Below, piece after piece: positions 42,836 to 51,110 of a DNA stretch of 64,000 nucleotides. This DNA is from Streptomyces sp. NBC_01429. GTDB lineage: Bacteria > Actinomycetota > Actinomycetes > Streptomycetales > Streptomycetaceae. Numbering within the stretch: the stretch's first letter is position 1; the number at the start of each line of letters is the position of its first letter. Under the pieces are notes generated by a model, which was given only the letters and a program-made list of their open reading frames with translations, was not told where the DNA came from and did not search any database. The stretch is from NCBI RefSeq assembly GCF_036231945.1, contig NZ_CP109599.1:6537501-6601500 (forward strand), read 5' to 3'. The translations under genes and the position numbers were made by a program.

Positions 42836-43768
42836 TCAGTGCTGAAGAGTGGCGAGTAGCCGTCGCAGTGATCCGCCCAGCCCCCACCGCGCGGCGAGCG
42901 CGTCGAGCAGCTCCGGATCGCGCGGCCCGGCGGGCAGCGCGGGGTCGAACTCCGGCAGCGGCACGTCCCCGGCGACCCGGACGACCGTCGGGGCGACCGC
43001 CAGATACTCCCGCGCCCCGTCGAGCCGCTTGCGCTGCGCCGGGGTGAGCTTCGAGCGCGGGTCGTCCACCGCCGCCATGATCCCGGCCAGATCGCCGTAC
43101 GCGTCGATCAGCTTGGCCGCCGTCTTCTCCCCGACCCCGGGCACGCCCGGCAGCCCGTCGCTCGGGTCGCCGCGCAGCAGGGCCAGATCCACGTAGCCGG
43201 CGCCGTCCACCCCGTACTTCTCACGCAGCAGGGCCTCGTCCGTCAGCTGGAGCGTCCCGACCCCCTTCACGGGGTAGAGCACCCGCACGCCCCGGGCGTC
43301 GTCGACCAGCTGATACAGGTCGCGGTCGCCGGTGACGATGTCCACCGGGCCCCGCGCCGCTCCGGCGAGCGTGCCGATCACGTCGTCCGCCTCGTACCCC
43401 GCCACGCCGACCCGGGCGATGCCCAGCGCGTCGAGCACCGCCTCGATGATCGGGACCTGCGGCGCCAGCGTGTCCGGGGTCTCCTCCTCGTCGGGGTCCC
43501 CGTCGTGCTCCACCGCCACGCGGTGGGCCTTGTAGGACGGGATCAGCTCCACCCGCCAGGCCGGCCGCCAGTCGGCGTCCATGCACGCCACCAACTGGTC
43601 GGGGCGGTGGTCCTGGACCAGCCGGGCGATGAAGTCGAGCAGACCGCGCACCGCGTTGACCGGGGTGCCGTCCGGGGCCTTCACGGAGTCGGGGACCCCG
43701 AAGTAGGCGCGGTAGTAGAGGGAAGCGCTGTCGAGGAGCATCAGGCGTGGCGTCACGCCTCCGATCAT
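42836..43768 (-). CDS. 5'-3' exonuclease (DNA polymerase I exonuclease-domain type)
   Basis: 310 residues from ATG 43768 (MIGGVTPRLMLLDSASLYYRAYFG); a GTG at 43756 is also possible. The metal-binding aspartates are visible in LLDSASLYYR, CMDADWRP, GYEADDVIGTLA and TGDRDLYQL, and a helix-hairpin-helix near GLPGVPGVGEKTAAKLI binds DNA. It is the nuclease half of PolA alone, acting on flaps and nicked DNA, a family usually found in Streptomyces as a separate gene. Confidence 0.93.
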   Translation of the reverse strand: MIGGVTPRLMLLDSASLYYRAYFGVPDSVKAPDGTPVNAVRGLLDFIARLVQDHRPDQLVACMDADWRPAWRVELIPSYKAHRVAVEHDGDPDEEETPDTLAPQVPIIEAVLDALGIARVGVAGYEADDVIGTLAGAARGPVDIVTGDRDLYQLVDDARGVRVLYPVKGVGTLQLTDEALLREKYGVDGAGYVDLALLRGDPSDGLPGVPGVGEKTAAKLIDAYGDLAGIMAAVDDPRSKLTPAQRKRLDGAREYLAVAPTVVRVAGDVPLPEFDPALPAGPRDPELLDALAARWGLGGSLRRLLATLQH

Positions 43769-43919
43769 GCCCCGCCCCACTGACAATTCCGGCCGCGGTG
43801 CGCCGGTGGTGTCCCGCCCGGCGCTCGTCGTCACGGGCGGTAACGGGCTTATAGCCGAAAGAGACTTACGAGCCAAGATGCCCATCGGCGAGTGTGATGT
43901 GGGTCACTCCTTTGTTTGG

Positions 43920-44012
43920 CTCACGTAAGTGGGGGCAGGCGCGGACCCGGGGCGAACCCGGTTGCAATTTCAAGCAGTGCGGCCGGTCAGCGGGCCGAAC
44001 CCGCTCGCTCCA
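43920..44012 (+). ncRNA. Probable ydaO-type (c-di-AMP) riboswitch upstream of the glycine-betaine transporter
   Basis: Within the 300-bp leader, the GCGGACCCGGGGCGAACCCGG stretch resembles the conserved GGGGACCC...GGGGTGAATCC core, and GGCCGAACCCGCTCGCTCC resembles the CCGAACCCGNCAGCTAACC 3' end of the ydaO motif. A terminator hairpin follows directly. In actinobacteria this riboswitch is known upstream of osmoprotectant transporters. The match is by eye; the CAGCTAA block is imperfect. Confidence 0.5.
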
Positions 44013-44040
44013 CGGCCCGCCCGCGGGGGTGGCGGGCCGT
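44012..44040 (+). terminator. Hairpin in the leader of the glycine-betaine transporter operon
   Basis: Perfect 10-bp stem, 44012-44021 with 44031-44040, 9-nt loop, then TTCCCGTT. It sits 25 nt before GTG 44066, directly after the probable riboswitch, so it is placed as a riboswitch-controlled terminator. Confidence 0.65.
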
Positions 44041-44065
44041 TTCCCGTTCAACGCGTGAGGTGTAT

Positions 44066-45193
44066 GTGTCCAGGCTGCAAGCCGAACACCTGTACAAGGT
44101 CTTCGGCAGACGACCAGACGAAGCCGTGACGAAGCTCAAGAACGGTACGGACCGTGACGAGCTGCGTGCCGATGGTACGACCGCCGCGGTGATAGACGCC
44201 TCGTTCACGGTCGAGCCCGGCCAGATATTCGTCGTGATGGGTCTGTCGGGATCCGGCAAGTCCACGCTGCTTCGCATGCTCAACGGGCTGCTGGAGCCGA
44301 CGGCGGGGCAGGTTCTCTTCGACGGCCAGGACCTGACCGCCCTGAGCCCGCAGGACCTGCGGCATGTCCGCTCCACCAAGATCAGCATGGTCTTCCAGCA
44401 CTTCGCGCTCTTCCCGCACCGCAGCGTTCTGGAGAACGCCGGGTACGGGCTCGAAGTGCAGGGAGTGCCCCGTGAGGAGCGCGACAGGCGCGCCGCGGAA
44501 GCGCTGGAGATGACGGGCCTGGGCGGCTGGGAGACGTCCTGGCCCGACGAGCTCTCCGGCGGCATGCAGCAGCGCGTCGGCCTCGCCCGCGCGCTCGCCA
44601 CCGACGCCGACCTGCTGCTGATGGACGAGTCCTTCAGCGCGCTCGACCCGCTGATCCGCCGCGACATGCAGGACCAGCTGCTCCAGCTTCAGAAACGGCT
44701 CAAAAAAACCATCGTGTTCATCACCCACGACCTCAACGAGGCCATGCGCCTCGGCGACCGGATCGCGGTCATGCGCGACGGCGCGATCGTCCAGCTGGGC
44801 AGCGCCGAGGACATCCTCGTCACCCCGGCCAACGACTACGTCGCCTCCTTCACCCAGGACGTGGACCGCTCCCGGGTGCTCACCGCCGGCGCGATCATGG
44901 CCGACACGGACACCGTCATCGGCACCCGCACGGACGACGGCAAGGAACTGCGTACGGCCCAGGACGTCATCGACGCGGCCCCCGCCACCGTGCCCGAGTC
45001 GACGCCGATCATCGAGCTGTTCACGCCCTGTTCGACCAGCGGCGTGGCCGTCGCGGTCGTCGACGACGAGGGTGAACTCGTCGGAGTCGTCCCGCGCTCC
45101 CGGCTGCTCGCCGTGCTCGGCGAACCGATGACGCCCACGGACGTTCCCGCGGCCACCCCGGCCACGGCTGACAAGGCGGTCGCACGTGCCTAG
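44066..45193 (+). CDS. Glycine betaine/proline ABC transporter ATP-binding protein
   Basis: 375 residues from GTG 44066 with GAGG 5 nt upstream. Begins RLQAEHLYKVFGRRPDEAV, the OpuAA/ProV family form. Walker A GLSGSGKSTLLRM near residue 60, signature LSGGMQQRVGLARAL, Walker B DLLLMDESFSALDPL. From about residue 270 a CBS region (DVIDAAPATVPESTPIIELFTPCSTSGVAVAVVDDEGELVGVV) that in related OpuA senses ionic strength or c-di-AMP. Its stop overlaps the permease start by 8 nt. The substrate is inferred from the family. Confidence 0.93.
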   Translation: MSRLQAEHLYKVFGRRPDEAVTKLKNGTDRDELRADGTTAAVIDASFTVEPGQIFVVMGLSGSGKSTLLRMLNGLLEPTAGQVLFDGQDLTALSPQDLRHVRSTKISMVFQHFALFPHRSVLENAGYGLEVQGVPREERDRRAAEALEMTGLGGWETSWPDELSGGMQQRVGLARALATDADLLLMDESFSALDPLIRRDMQDQLLQLQKRLKKTIVFITHDLNEAMRLGDRIAVMRDGAIVQLGSAEDILVTPANDYVASFTQDVDRSRVLTAGAIMADTDTVIGTRTDDGKELRTAQDVIDAAPATVPESTPIIELFTPCSTSGVAVAVVDDEGELVGVVPRSRLLAVLGEPMTPTDVPAATPATADKAVARA

Positions 45194-47822
45194 GCTCCAT
45201 CTCGGCGACTGGGTCGACAGCGCTGTCGACTTTCTCCAGAACCACCTTTCCTGGCTGTTCGACTTCATCGGCACGGTCGTCTCCGGCATGTACGACGGCA
45301 TCAACGCGGTGCTGTCGGCCCCGGAACCCCTGCTCCTCGCGGGCATCTTCGCCGTACTGGCCTGGTGGCTGCGCAGCCTGTCCGCCGGCGCGCTCACCTT
45401 CGTCGGGTTCGCCCTCATCGACTCCATCGAGTTGTGGGGCGAGGCGATGGAGACCCTGTCGCTGGTGCTCGTCGCGACCATCATCGTGCTGGTCATCGCG
45501 ATGCCGCTCGGTATCTGGGCGGCGCGCTCCAAGACCGTCAGCTCCGTGGTCCGGCCGGTGCTCGACCTGATGCAGACCATGCCCGCCATGGTCTATCTGA
45601 TCCCCGGTGTGGTCTTCTTCGGCATCGGCGTGGTCCCGGGCATCGTCGCCACGATCATCTTCGCCCTGCCGCCCGGCGTCCGGATGACCGAACTCGGCAT
45701 CCGCCAGGTCGACGGCGAGCTGGTCGAGGCCGCGGAGGCGTTCGGCACCACTCCCCGCAACACCCTGCTGCGGGTCCAGCTGCCACTGGCCCTTCAGACG
45801 ATCATGGCCGGCATCAACCAGGTCATCATGCTGGGCCTGTCCATGGTGGTCATCGCCGGCATGGTCGGCGGCGGCGGCCTCGGTGGCGCCGTGTACCGCG
45901 CCCTGGGCAACATCGACATCGGTCTCGGTTTCGAGGCGGGTCTCTCCGTGGTCATCCTGGCCGTGTTCCTCGACCGGATCACCGGTTCGCTGAGCCTCCA
46001 GGTCTCCCCGGTCGGCCGCCGCGCGCTGAACAAGGCCAAGGAACTGGCCGGCGGCGCGAAGATCTGGAACCACCGCCCGCAGCCCGTCGTCGCGATCGCC
46101 GGTGTGCTCGTCCTCGCGCTCGTCGCGGGCGGCATCGGCCTGTTCGGCGGCTCGTCGTCCTCCTCCACCACCGCCGACGCCGACAACGTCGGCAAGGGCA
46201 AGAAGATCAGCATGGGGTACATCCCCTGGGACGAGGGCATCGCCTCCACCTTCCTCTGGAAGGAACTGCTGGAGCAGCGCGGTTACGAGGTCGACGCCCG
46301 GCAGTACGAGGCCGGCTCGCTCTACACCGGTCAGGCCGGCGGTCAGATCGACATCCAGACCGACTCCTGGCTGCCGGTCACGCACGCCTCGTACTGGGCC
46401 AAGTACAAGGACAGGCTGGAGGACATGGGGGCCTGGTACGACAAGACCTCCCTGGAGATCTCCGTCCCCTCGTACGTGAAGGGCGTCAAGTCTCTCGCCG
46501 ACCTCAAGGGCAAGAGCTCCACCTTCAAGGGCCGGATCATCGGCATCGAGCCCAGCGCCGGCGAGATGGGCCTGCTCAAGGACAAGGTCCTCAAGGCGTA
46601 CGGCCTGGACAGTGAGTACAAGCTCATCGACGGCTCCACCACCGGCATGCTCGCGGAGCTGAAGCGCGCGTACGCCAAGAAGGAGCCCGTCGCTGTCGTG
46701 CTCTGGTCGCCGCACTGGGCGTACGACACCTACGACCTGACCAAGCTCGCCGACCCGAAGAAGGCGTTCGGCGCGGAGAGCGACGGCGTGCACACCCTGG
46801 CGCGCAAGGGCTTCACCGAGGACAACCCGCAGGTCGCCTCGTGGCTGAAGAACTTCAAGATGACCGAGAAGCAGCTCACCAGCCTGGAAGCCAAGATCCA
46901 GGGGGCCCAGAAGGGCCAGGAGCAGAGCGCGGTGCGCGAGTGGCTCAAGGAGAACCCCGGGGTCGCCGAGAAGTGGACCCCCGTCGGTGACGACGCCTCC
47001 GCCAAGGCGGCGGGCGGCGGCAAGGACGAGCGCGAGCGCACGGTGGAGGTCGGCTGGTTCCCCTGGGAGGAGGACATCGCCGCCACCTACCTGTGGAAGG
47101 CGGTCCTGGAGGAGCGCGGCTACAAGGTCAACCTCAAGCAGTTCGAGCTCGGCCCGATGTACACCGCGATGTCCCGGGGCCAGGTGGACGTCCAGTTCGA
47201 CGCCTGGCTGCCCAACGCGCAGAAGCGCTACTGGGACAAGTACAAGAACGATCTCACGCAGCTCGGTTCCTGGTACGGACCGACCACGCGCGAGGTGGCC
47301 GTGCCCTCCTACGTGAAGGGCGTCGACTCGCTCGCCGACCTCAAGGGGCGCGGCGACGACTTCAAGGGCCGGATCGTCGGCATCGAGCCCGGCACCGAGG
47401 AGATGAACGTCCTCAAGGAGGACGTCCTGCCCGGCTACGGCCTCGGCAAGGAGTACAAGGTCGTCGACAGCTCCACACCGGCCATGCTCGCCGAGCTGAA
47501 GCGCGCGTACGCCAAGAAGGAGCCGATCGCGGTCGCGCTGTGGACCCCGCACTGGGCCTACAACGAGTTCGAGCTGACCAAGCTGAAGGACCCGCGGAAG
47601 GCCTTCGGCGACGGGGACCGGCTCACCACGGTCGCGCACAAGGACTTCCCGGAGAACTACCCGCAGCTGACCAAGTGGTTCAAGGGCTTCAAGCTGAGCG
47701 AGGACCAGCTCGGCAGCCTGGAGAACGAGATCCAGAAGGCCGGCACCGGGCACGAGGAAGAGGCCGTCAAGACCTGGATGGGTGATAATCCGGGCATGGC
47801 GGACAAGATGGCTCCGCTGTAG
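45186..47822 (+). CDS. Glycine-betaine-type ABC permease fused to two substrate-binding domains
   Basis: 878 residues, GTG start. Order: ProW-like permease (about 1-290) with EAA loop VEAAEAFGTTPRNTLLRVQLP; an extra membrane helix (about 299-322); OpuAC-type binding domain 1 from about 339 (GYIPWDEGIASTFLWKELLEQRGY) and domain 2 from about 617 (GWFPWEEDIAATYLWKAVLEERGY). Each has the Trp residues that box the quaternary ammonium, SWLPVTH and AWLPNAQ. Both domains share 32 identical bases of DNA, a sign of recent duplication or gene conversion. Exported domains act outside the membrane. Most fused OpuA permeases carry one such domain. Confidence 0.94.
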   Translation: MPRLHLGDWVDSAVDFLQNHLSWLFDFIGTVVSGMYDGINAVLSAPEPLLLAGIFAVLAWWLRSLSAGALTFVGFALIDSIELWGEAMETLSLVLVATIIVLVIAMPLGIWAARSKTVSSVVRPVLDLMQTMPAMVYLIPGVVFFGIGVVPGIVATIIFALPPGVRMTELGIRQVDGELVEAAEAFGTTPRNTLLRVQLPLALQTIMAGINQVIMLGLSMVVIAGMVGGGGLGGAVYRALGNIDIGLGFEAGLSVVILAVFLDRITGSLSLQVSPVGRRALNKAKELAGGAKIWNHRPQPVVAIAGVLVLALVAGGIGLFGGSSSSSTTADADNVGKGKKISMGYIPWDEGIASTFLWKELLEQRGYEVDARQYEAGSLYTGQAGGQIDIQTDSWLPVTHASYWAKYKDRLEDMGAWYDKTSLEISVPSYVKGVKSLADLKGKSSTFKGRIIGIEPSAGEMGLLKDKVLKAYGLDSEYKLIDGSTTGMLAELKRAYAKKEPVAVVLWSPHWAYDTYDLTKLADPKKAFGAESDGVHTLARKGFTEDNPQVASWLKNFKMTEKQLTSLEAKIQGAQKGQEQSAVREWLKENPGVAEKWTPVGDDASAKAAGGGKDERERTVEVGWFPWEEDIAATYLWKAVLEERGYKVNLKQFELGPMYTAMSRGQVDVQFDAWLPNAQKRYWDKYKNDLTQLGSWYGPTTREVAVPSYVKGVDSLADLKGRGDDFKGRIVGIEPGTEEMNVLKEDVLPGYGLGKEYKVVDSSTPAMLAELKRAYAKKEPIAVALWTPHWAYNEFELTKLKDPRKAFGDGDRLTTVAHKDFPENYPQLTKWFKGFKLSEDQLGSLENEIQKAGTGHEEEAVKTWMGDNPGMADKMAPL

Positions 47823-47870
47823 CCGGACCGCGCGTGGGATGAACCCGCGTGCTCACGCACCCGCGCACCA

Positions 47871-47906
47871 GGGGTGGGCTTCGCCCGATCGGGCGAAGCC
47901 CACCCC
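47871..47906 (+). terminator. Strong hairpin after the transporter operon
   Basis: Perfect 17-bp stem, 47871-47887 with 47890-47906, 2-nt tip, followed by TTCGGCGTGTTTCC. Starts 49 nt after the stop. Confidence 0.85.
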
Positions 47907-48011
47907 TTCGGCGTGTTTCCCTTCCGTCCCGGCCGCGCGCATCATTGAGGACAGCTCTTGTGCGGGCGTCAACTCTGAGAGGATGACGATCCGGTCGGGA
48001 GGGAGCCAGTC

Positions 48012-48566
48012 ATGGACGACAAGGAAGCGCTCAGGGTGGGCGCGGCCGTCCGCAGGCGGCGCAGGTCCCTGGGGATGACTCTGGCGGCGGTCGCCGCCCG
48101 CAGCGGACTGTCCGTGCCCTTCCTCAGCCAGATCGAGAACGAACGCGCCAGGCCGAGCATCCGCTCCCTGGAGCGGGTCGCCGACGCCCTGGAGACGACC
48201 CCCGCCCAGCTGCACGCCGCCGCCGACTCGGCGCGCACCGTCGACGTCGTACGGGCCCCCGACCCCGGTCCCGGGGTGCGCCGGGTGGTGCGCGGCGGGC
48301 ACCAGCTGAACGCCAAGGAGTTCACCGGCGAGCAGGACACCGGCCGCGAGTACCAGCACCGCAACGACGAGATCATGTACATCGCCGACGGCGCCGCCGA
48401 GGTCGAGGCCGAAGGCCGCGCGTACCGGCTGGAGCGCGGCGACACGCTGTACCTCTCCGGCGGGGTACGCCACCGGTGGCGCGCGACCGAGCCCGGTACC
48501 CGCATCCTGGTGGTCGCCGTGGCGGAGCACATCGACGCGACCGTCGATCCCCGGCGCCAGAGCTAG
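48012..48566 (+). CDS. XRE-family regulator with C-terminal cupin domain
   Basis: 184 residues, ATG after GGGAGG. Helix-turn-helix (about 10-65, with RRRRSLGMTLAAVAARSGLSVPFLSQIENERARPS) and a cupin barrel (about 105-180, YQHRNDEIMYIADGAAEVEAEGRAYRLERGDTLYLSGGVRHRW) that binds a small ligand or metal. Similar regulators control amino-acid, polyamine or ethanolamine use. The TAG stop is formed by the first bases of the miniature element that follows, so the present C-terminus may have been set by that insertion. Confidence 0.88.
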   Translation: MDDKEALRVGAAVRRRRRSLGMTLAAVAARSGLSVPFLSQIENERARPSIRSLERVADALETTPAQLHAAADSARTVDVVRAPDPGPGVRRVVRGGHQLNAKEFTGEQDTGREYQHRNDEIMYIADGAAEVEAEGRAYRLERGDTLYLSGGVRHRWRATEPGTRILVVAVAEHIDATVDPRRQS

Positions 48567-48766
48567 GGCCTCTCGTTTGGATCATGCCGGGCTCGCGAGC
48601 CCTGGCACCGCGCCTCGCCGCGTTGTCGTCAGTCATCCCCAAGGTCTCGGCTTCGCTCGACCAGGGGAGACCCCATCCGCTCCGCGTGGGCTCCCTCCTC
48701 CGCCTTGCGATCCACGGCACCAGACCCCGCTCCCTCATCCGGCCTGATCCAAACGAAAGACCCTAG
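48563..48766. mobile_element. Miniature inverted-repeat element (about 204 bp), non-autonomous
   Basis: Terminal inverted repeats of about 28 bp: 48563-48590 and the reverse complement of 48739-48766 agree at 25 of 28 positions. Both ends carry CTAGGG and TCGTTTGGATCA. No open frame of note. The same kind of sequence is one I recognise as common in Streptomyces genomes, but the family name is not certain. No target duplication was clear. Confidence 0.7.
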
Positions 48767-48781
48767 GCGGCGCCGACGCGG

Positions 48782-50008
48782 TCAGGCGGTGAGGGCCGCT
48801 GCCGGCGCGGGCGCCCCCGCCCCGGCAGCCGCCGGGAGGGTGCCGCGCAGCAGCCCGCGCAGCGTGCGCCACGCGGCCACCGCCCAGGCCGTCACCAGCG
48901 CCGCGAACAGGCCCACCGCCAGCCACTCCAGCGCCACCAGCCCCGTGCGCCCCGCCAGACCGGCCGTACCCGTCACACAGGTGCCGACCGGGAACGTGAA
49001 GGCCCACCACGTCATCGTGAACCGCATCCCGCGCCGGGCCGCCCGGACCACCAGCGCCGCCGCCAGCACCAGCCAGAACAGCGCGAAGCCCAGCACCGGC
49101 ACCCCGTACAGCAGGGCGAAGGCGCCCAGCACCCGCGCCTGGGAGGCTCCCACGGCGCCGGGGGCCGCCCCGGCCAGCAGATGGAGCGCGGTGGCCGACT
49201 GCCCCAGCGGACCGAGGACCAGGAAGAGCAGCGGGGTCGCCGCGAGCGGCGGCGGGCCGTGCAGCAGCAGCCGGGCGACGATCAGGGGCAGCACCGTCAG
49301 CGTGGCGAACAGGCTCAGCCCGAACAGCCCGTAACCGCCGTACAGCAGGGCCTCGCGCCACTGGCCCGCCGGCAGATACGGCACCAGCGGCGCGGCGGCC
49401 GCCGCCGAGACCATGGGCGCCACCAGCGGAAGCAGCCAGGCGGGGGAGACGTCCGCGGGCGACAGCCGGTGGCGTACGGCCATCAGGTACGGGATCGCCA
49501 CCGCGAGCGCCGGCCCGAGCAGCGTCCCCGCACCGAACAGCACCGCGTCCACGGTGACCGCGGCCCGCTCGCCCAGCACCTCTCGCCCCACGGTGAGCGT
49601 GGCGGTACCGACGGCGAGCGGCGCCATCGCCAGACATCCGTAGAAGGGCGCCACGGCCGGATCGAGGAGCTGGGCGCGGGCCCGGTCGCGGTGGCGCAGC
49701 CAGTGACCCGCGCGGGCGCTCAGCACGAGCGCGAGCAGCACCGCCGACAGCGCCCACATCACCACGCACACGGCCCCGAGCCCCGGTATCCCGGCCGCCG
49801 GTCCCGGCGCTCCGGCCCGCAGCCCGGCCCCCGCGACGGCGACGATCGCCGTGCCCATGACGGGCGCGTACCAGTTGGGTCCGAGATCCCGCAGCGCGGG
49901 CGGCCGCCTCCGGGAGGCCGGCCGCGCCGTCGGTGCGGTGCGGGGTGTGGTGCGGGGTGCTGCGGGGCGTGCTGCACAGTGCGCGCCGGGGCGCGCGAGA
50001 AGGGCCAT
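48782..50008 (-). CDS. TDT/SLAC1-family (tellurite resistance/C4-dicarboxylate) transporter
   Basis: 408 residues from ATG 50008, with GAGGG upstream. About ten membrane segments of the SLAC1/TehA type, including LGPNWYAPVMGTAIVAVAG near residue 50 and FTMTWWAFTFPVGTC near 325. The N-terminal 45 residues are basic and Pro/Arg/Ala-rich. Members carry malate, sulfite, nitrate or chloride; substrate not predictable. Divergent from a LysR gene with 70 bp between starts, the likely regulator. Confidence 0.9.
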   Translation of the reverse strand: MALLARPGAHCAARPAAPRTTPRTAPTARPASRRRPPALRDLGPNWYAPVMGTAIVAVAGAGLRAGAPGPAAGIPGLGAVCVVMWALSAVLLALVLSARAGHWLRHRDRARAQLLDPAVAPFYGCLAMAPLAVGTATLTVGREVLGERAAVTVDAVLFGAGTLLGPALAVAIPYLMAVRHRLSPADVSPAWLLPLVAPMVSAAAAAPLVPYLPAGQWREALLYGGYGLFGLSLFATLTVLPLIVARLLLHGPPPLAATPLLFLVLGPLGQSATALHLLAGAAPGAVGASQARVLGAFALLYGVPVLGFALFWLVLAAALVVRAARRGMRFTMTWWAFTFPVGTCVTGTAGLAGRTGLVALEWLAVGLFAALVTAWAVAAWRTLRGLLRGTLPAAAGAGAPAPAAALTA

Positions 50009-50060
50009 GCGACCACCCTCGCCCTCCGGTACGGCCCCCACCAGGCCCGTTCTCCCTATG

Positions 50061-50072
50061 AGGTCATAACCT
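50061..50072. promoter_or_regulatory. Small inverted repeat before the LysR gene
   Basis: AGGT (50061-50064) and ACCT (50069-50072) flank CATA in the 70-bp divergent region between the TDT transporter and LysR genes. Six bases separate it from the LysR ATG. It may be part of a LysR site but is short. Confidence 0.3.
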
Positions 50073-50078
50073 GGACTT

Positions 50079-51056
50079 ATGGCCGATGCCTCGCCCGCCC
50101 CTCACCGCAGCGCCCCCGTTGCCGCGCCGCTCGCCCACCGGGTGCCCGACCTCGGCGCGCTGGAGCTGCTGCTCGCCGTCGCCCGGCTCGGCAGTCTCGG
50201 CCGGGCCGCCCGCGAGACCGGCATCAGCCAGCCCGCGGCCAGCAGCCGGATCCGGGCCATGGAGCGCCTGCTCGGGGTCGCCCTGGTGGACCGTTCCCCC
50301 CGCGGCTCGCGCCTCACCGACGCCGGAACGCTGGTCACCGACTGGGCCCGGCGCGTGGTCGAGGCCGCCGAGGCGTTCGACGCGGGAGCGCAGGCGCTGC
50401 GGGGCCGCCGGGACTCTCGGCTGCGGGTCGCCGCCAGCATGACGATCGCGGAGTATCTGCTGCCGCGCTGGCTGATAGCGCTGCGCCGGGAGCGCCCCGA
50501 CACCGCCGTCTCGCTGCACGCGGGCAACTCCGTCACCGTCGCGGAACGGCTCCTGAGCCACGAGGCGGACCTCGGCTTCGTGGAGGGGCTCGCCGCGCCC
50601 GACGGGCTCGACTCCGCCGTCGTCGGCCACGACCGGCTGCTCGTCGTCGCCGCCCCCGGCCACCCCTGGGCCCGCCGCCGCGCCCCGCTCGACCCGGCCG
50701 AGCTGGCCCGGACCCCGCTCATCCTGCGGGAACCCGGATCCGGCACCCGCCAGGTCCTGGACGCCGGCCTCACCTCCTACGGAGGACTGGCCGAGCCGCT
50801 GCTCGAACTCGCCTCCACCACCGCGTTGAAGGCGGCGGCGGTGAGCGGGGCAGGGCCCTGCGTGCTCAGCGAGCTGGCGGTCGGCGAGGAGCTGGCGGCC
50901 CACCGGCTCGTCGCGGTGCCGGTGGCGGGCGTACGGCTGCGCCGCGACCTGCGCGCGGTCTGGCCGGCCGGCACCCGGCCCGCGGGCCCCGCGCGCGATC
51001 TGCTCTCGCTGACGCGCGGGACCCCGGGCCTGATGATGCGGGGGACTACCGGCTGA
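50079..51056 (+). CDS. LysR-family transcriptional regulator
   Basis: 325 residues, ATG start. Helix-turn-helix around residues 28-75 (LGALELLLAVARLGSLGRAARETGISQPAASSRIRAMERLL), then a LysR substrate-binding domain (DSRLRVAASMTIAEYLLPRWL and VGHDRLLVVAAPGHPWARR). Expected to control the divergent transporter gene and itself. Similar to CysL/YwfK-like regulators next to SLAC1-type transporters; this does not settle the inducer. Confidence 0.92.
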   Translation: MADASPAPHRSAPVAAPLAHRVPDLGALELLLAVARLGSLGRAARETGISQPAASSRIRAMERLLGVALVDRSPRGSRLTDAGTLVTDWARRVVEAAEAFDAGAQALRGRRDSRLRVAASMTIAEYLLPRWLIALRRERPDTAVSLHAGNSVTVAERLLSHEADLGFVEGLAAPDGLDSAVVGHDRLLVVAAPGHPWARRRAPLDPAELARTPLILREPGSGTRQVLDAGLTSYGGLAEPLLELASTTALKAAAVSGAGPCVLSELAVGEELAAHRLVAVPVAGVRLRRDLRAVWPAGTRPAGPARDLLSLTRGTPGLMMRGTTG

Positions 51057-51110
51057 TCCCGGCCCCCCCGGCTGACCCCTGTTGACTCCCGGCCCCGTGG
51101 TCCGGTGGCC

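Noticed and set aside
42836..43885. Exonuclease start upstream at 43885
   Set aside because: The N-terminal 39 extra residues do not fit the family; the protein should begin just before RLMLLDSASLYYR, so ATG 43768 or GTG 43756 is more likely.
45021..47753. 910-codon open frame on the minus strand, antisense to the glycine-betaine permease
   Set aside because: No domain recognised, rich in Val/Leu/Asp/Gly repeats typical of a high-GC shadow frame.
49181..51085. 634-codon open frame on the plus strand across the TDT transporter and LysR genes
   Set aside because: Composition is Arg/Gln-rich and low-complexity, as in shadow frames; both genes it covers have clear families in other frames.
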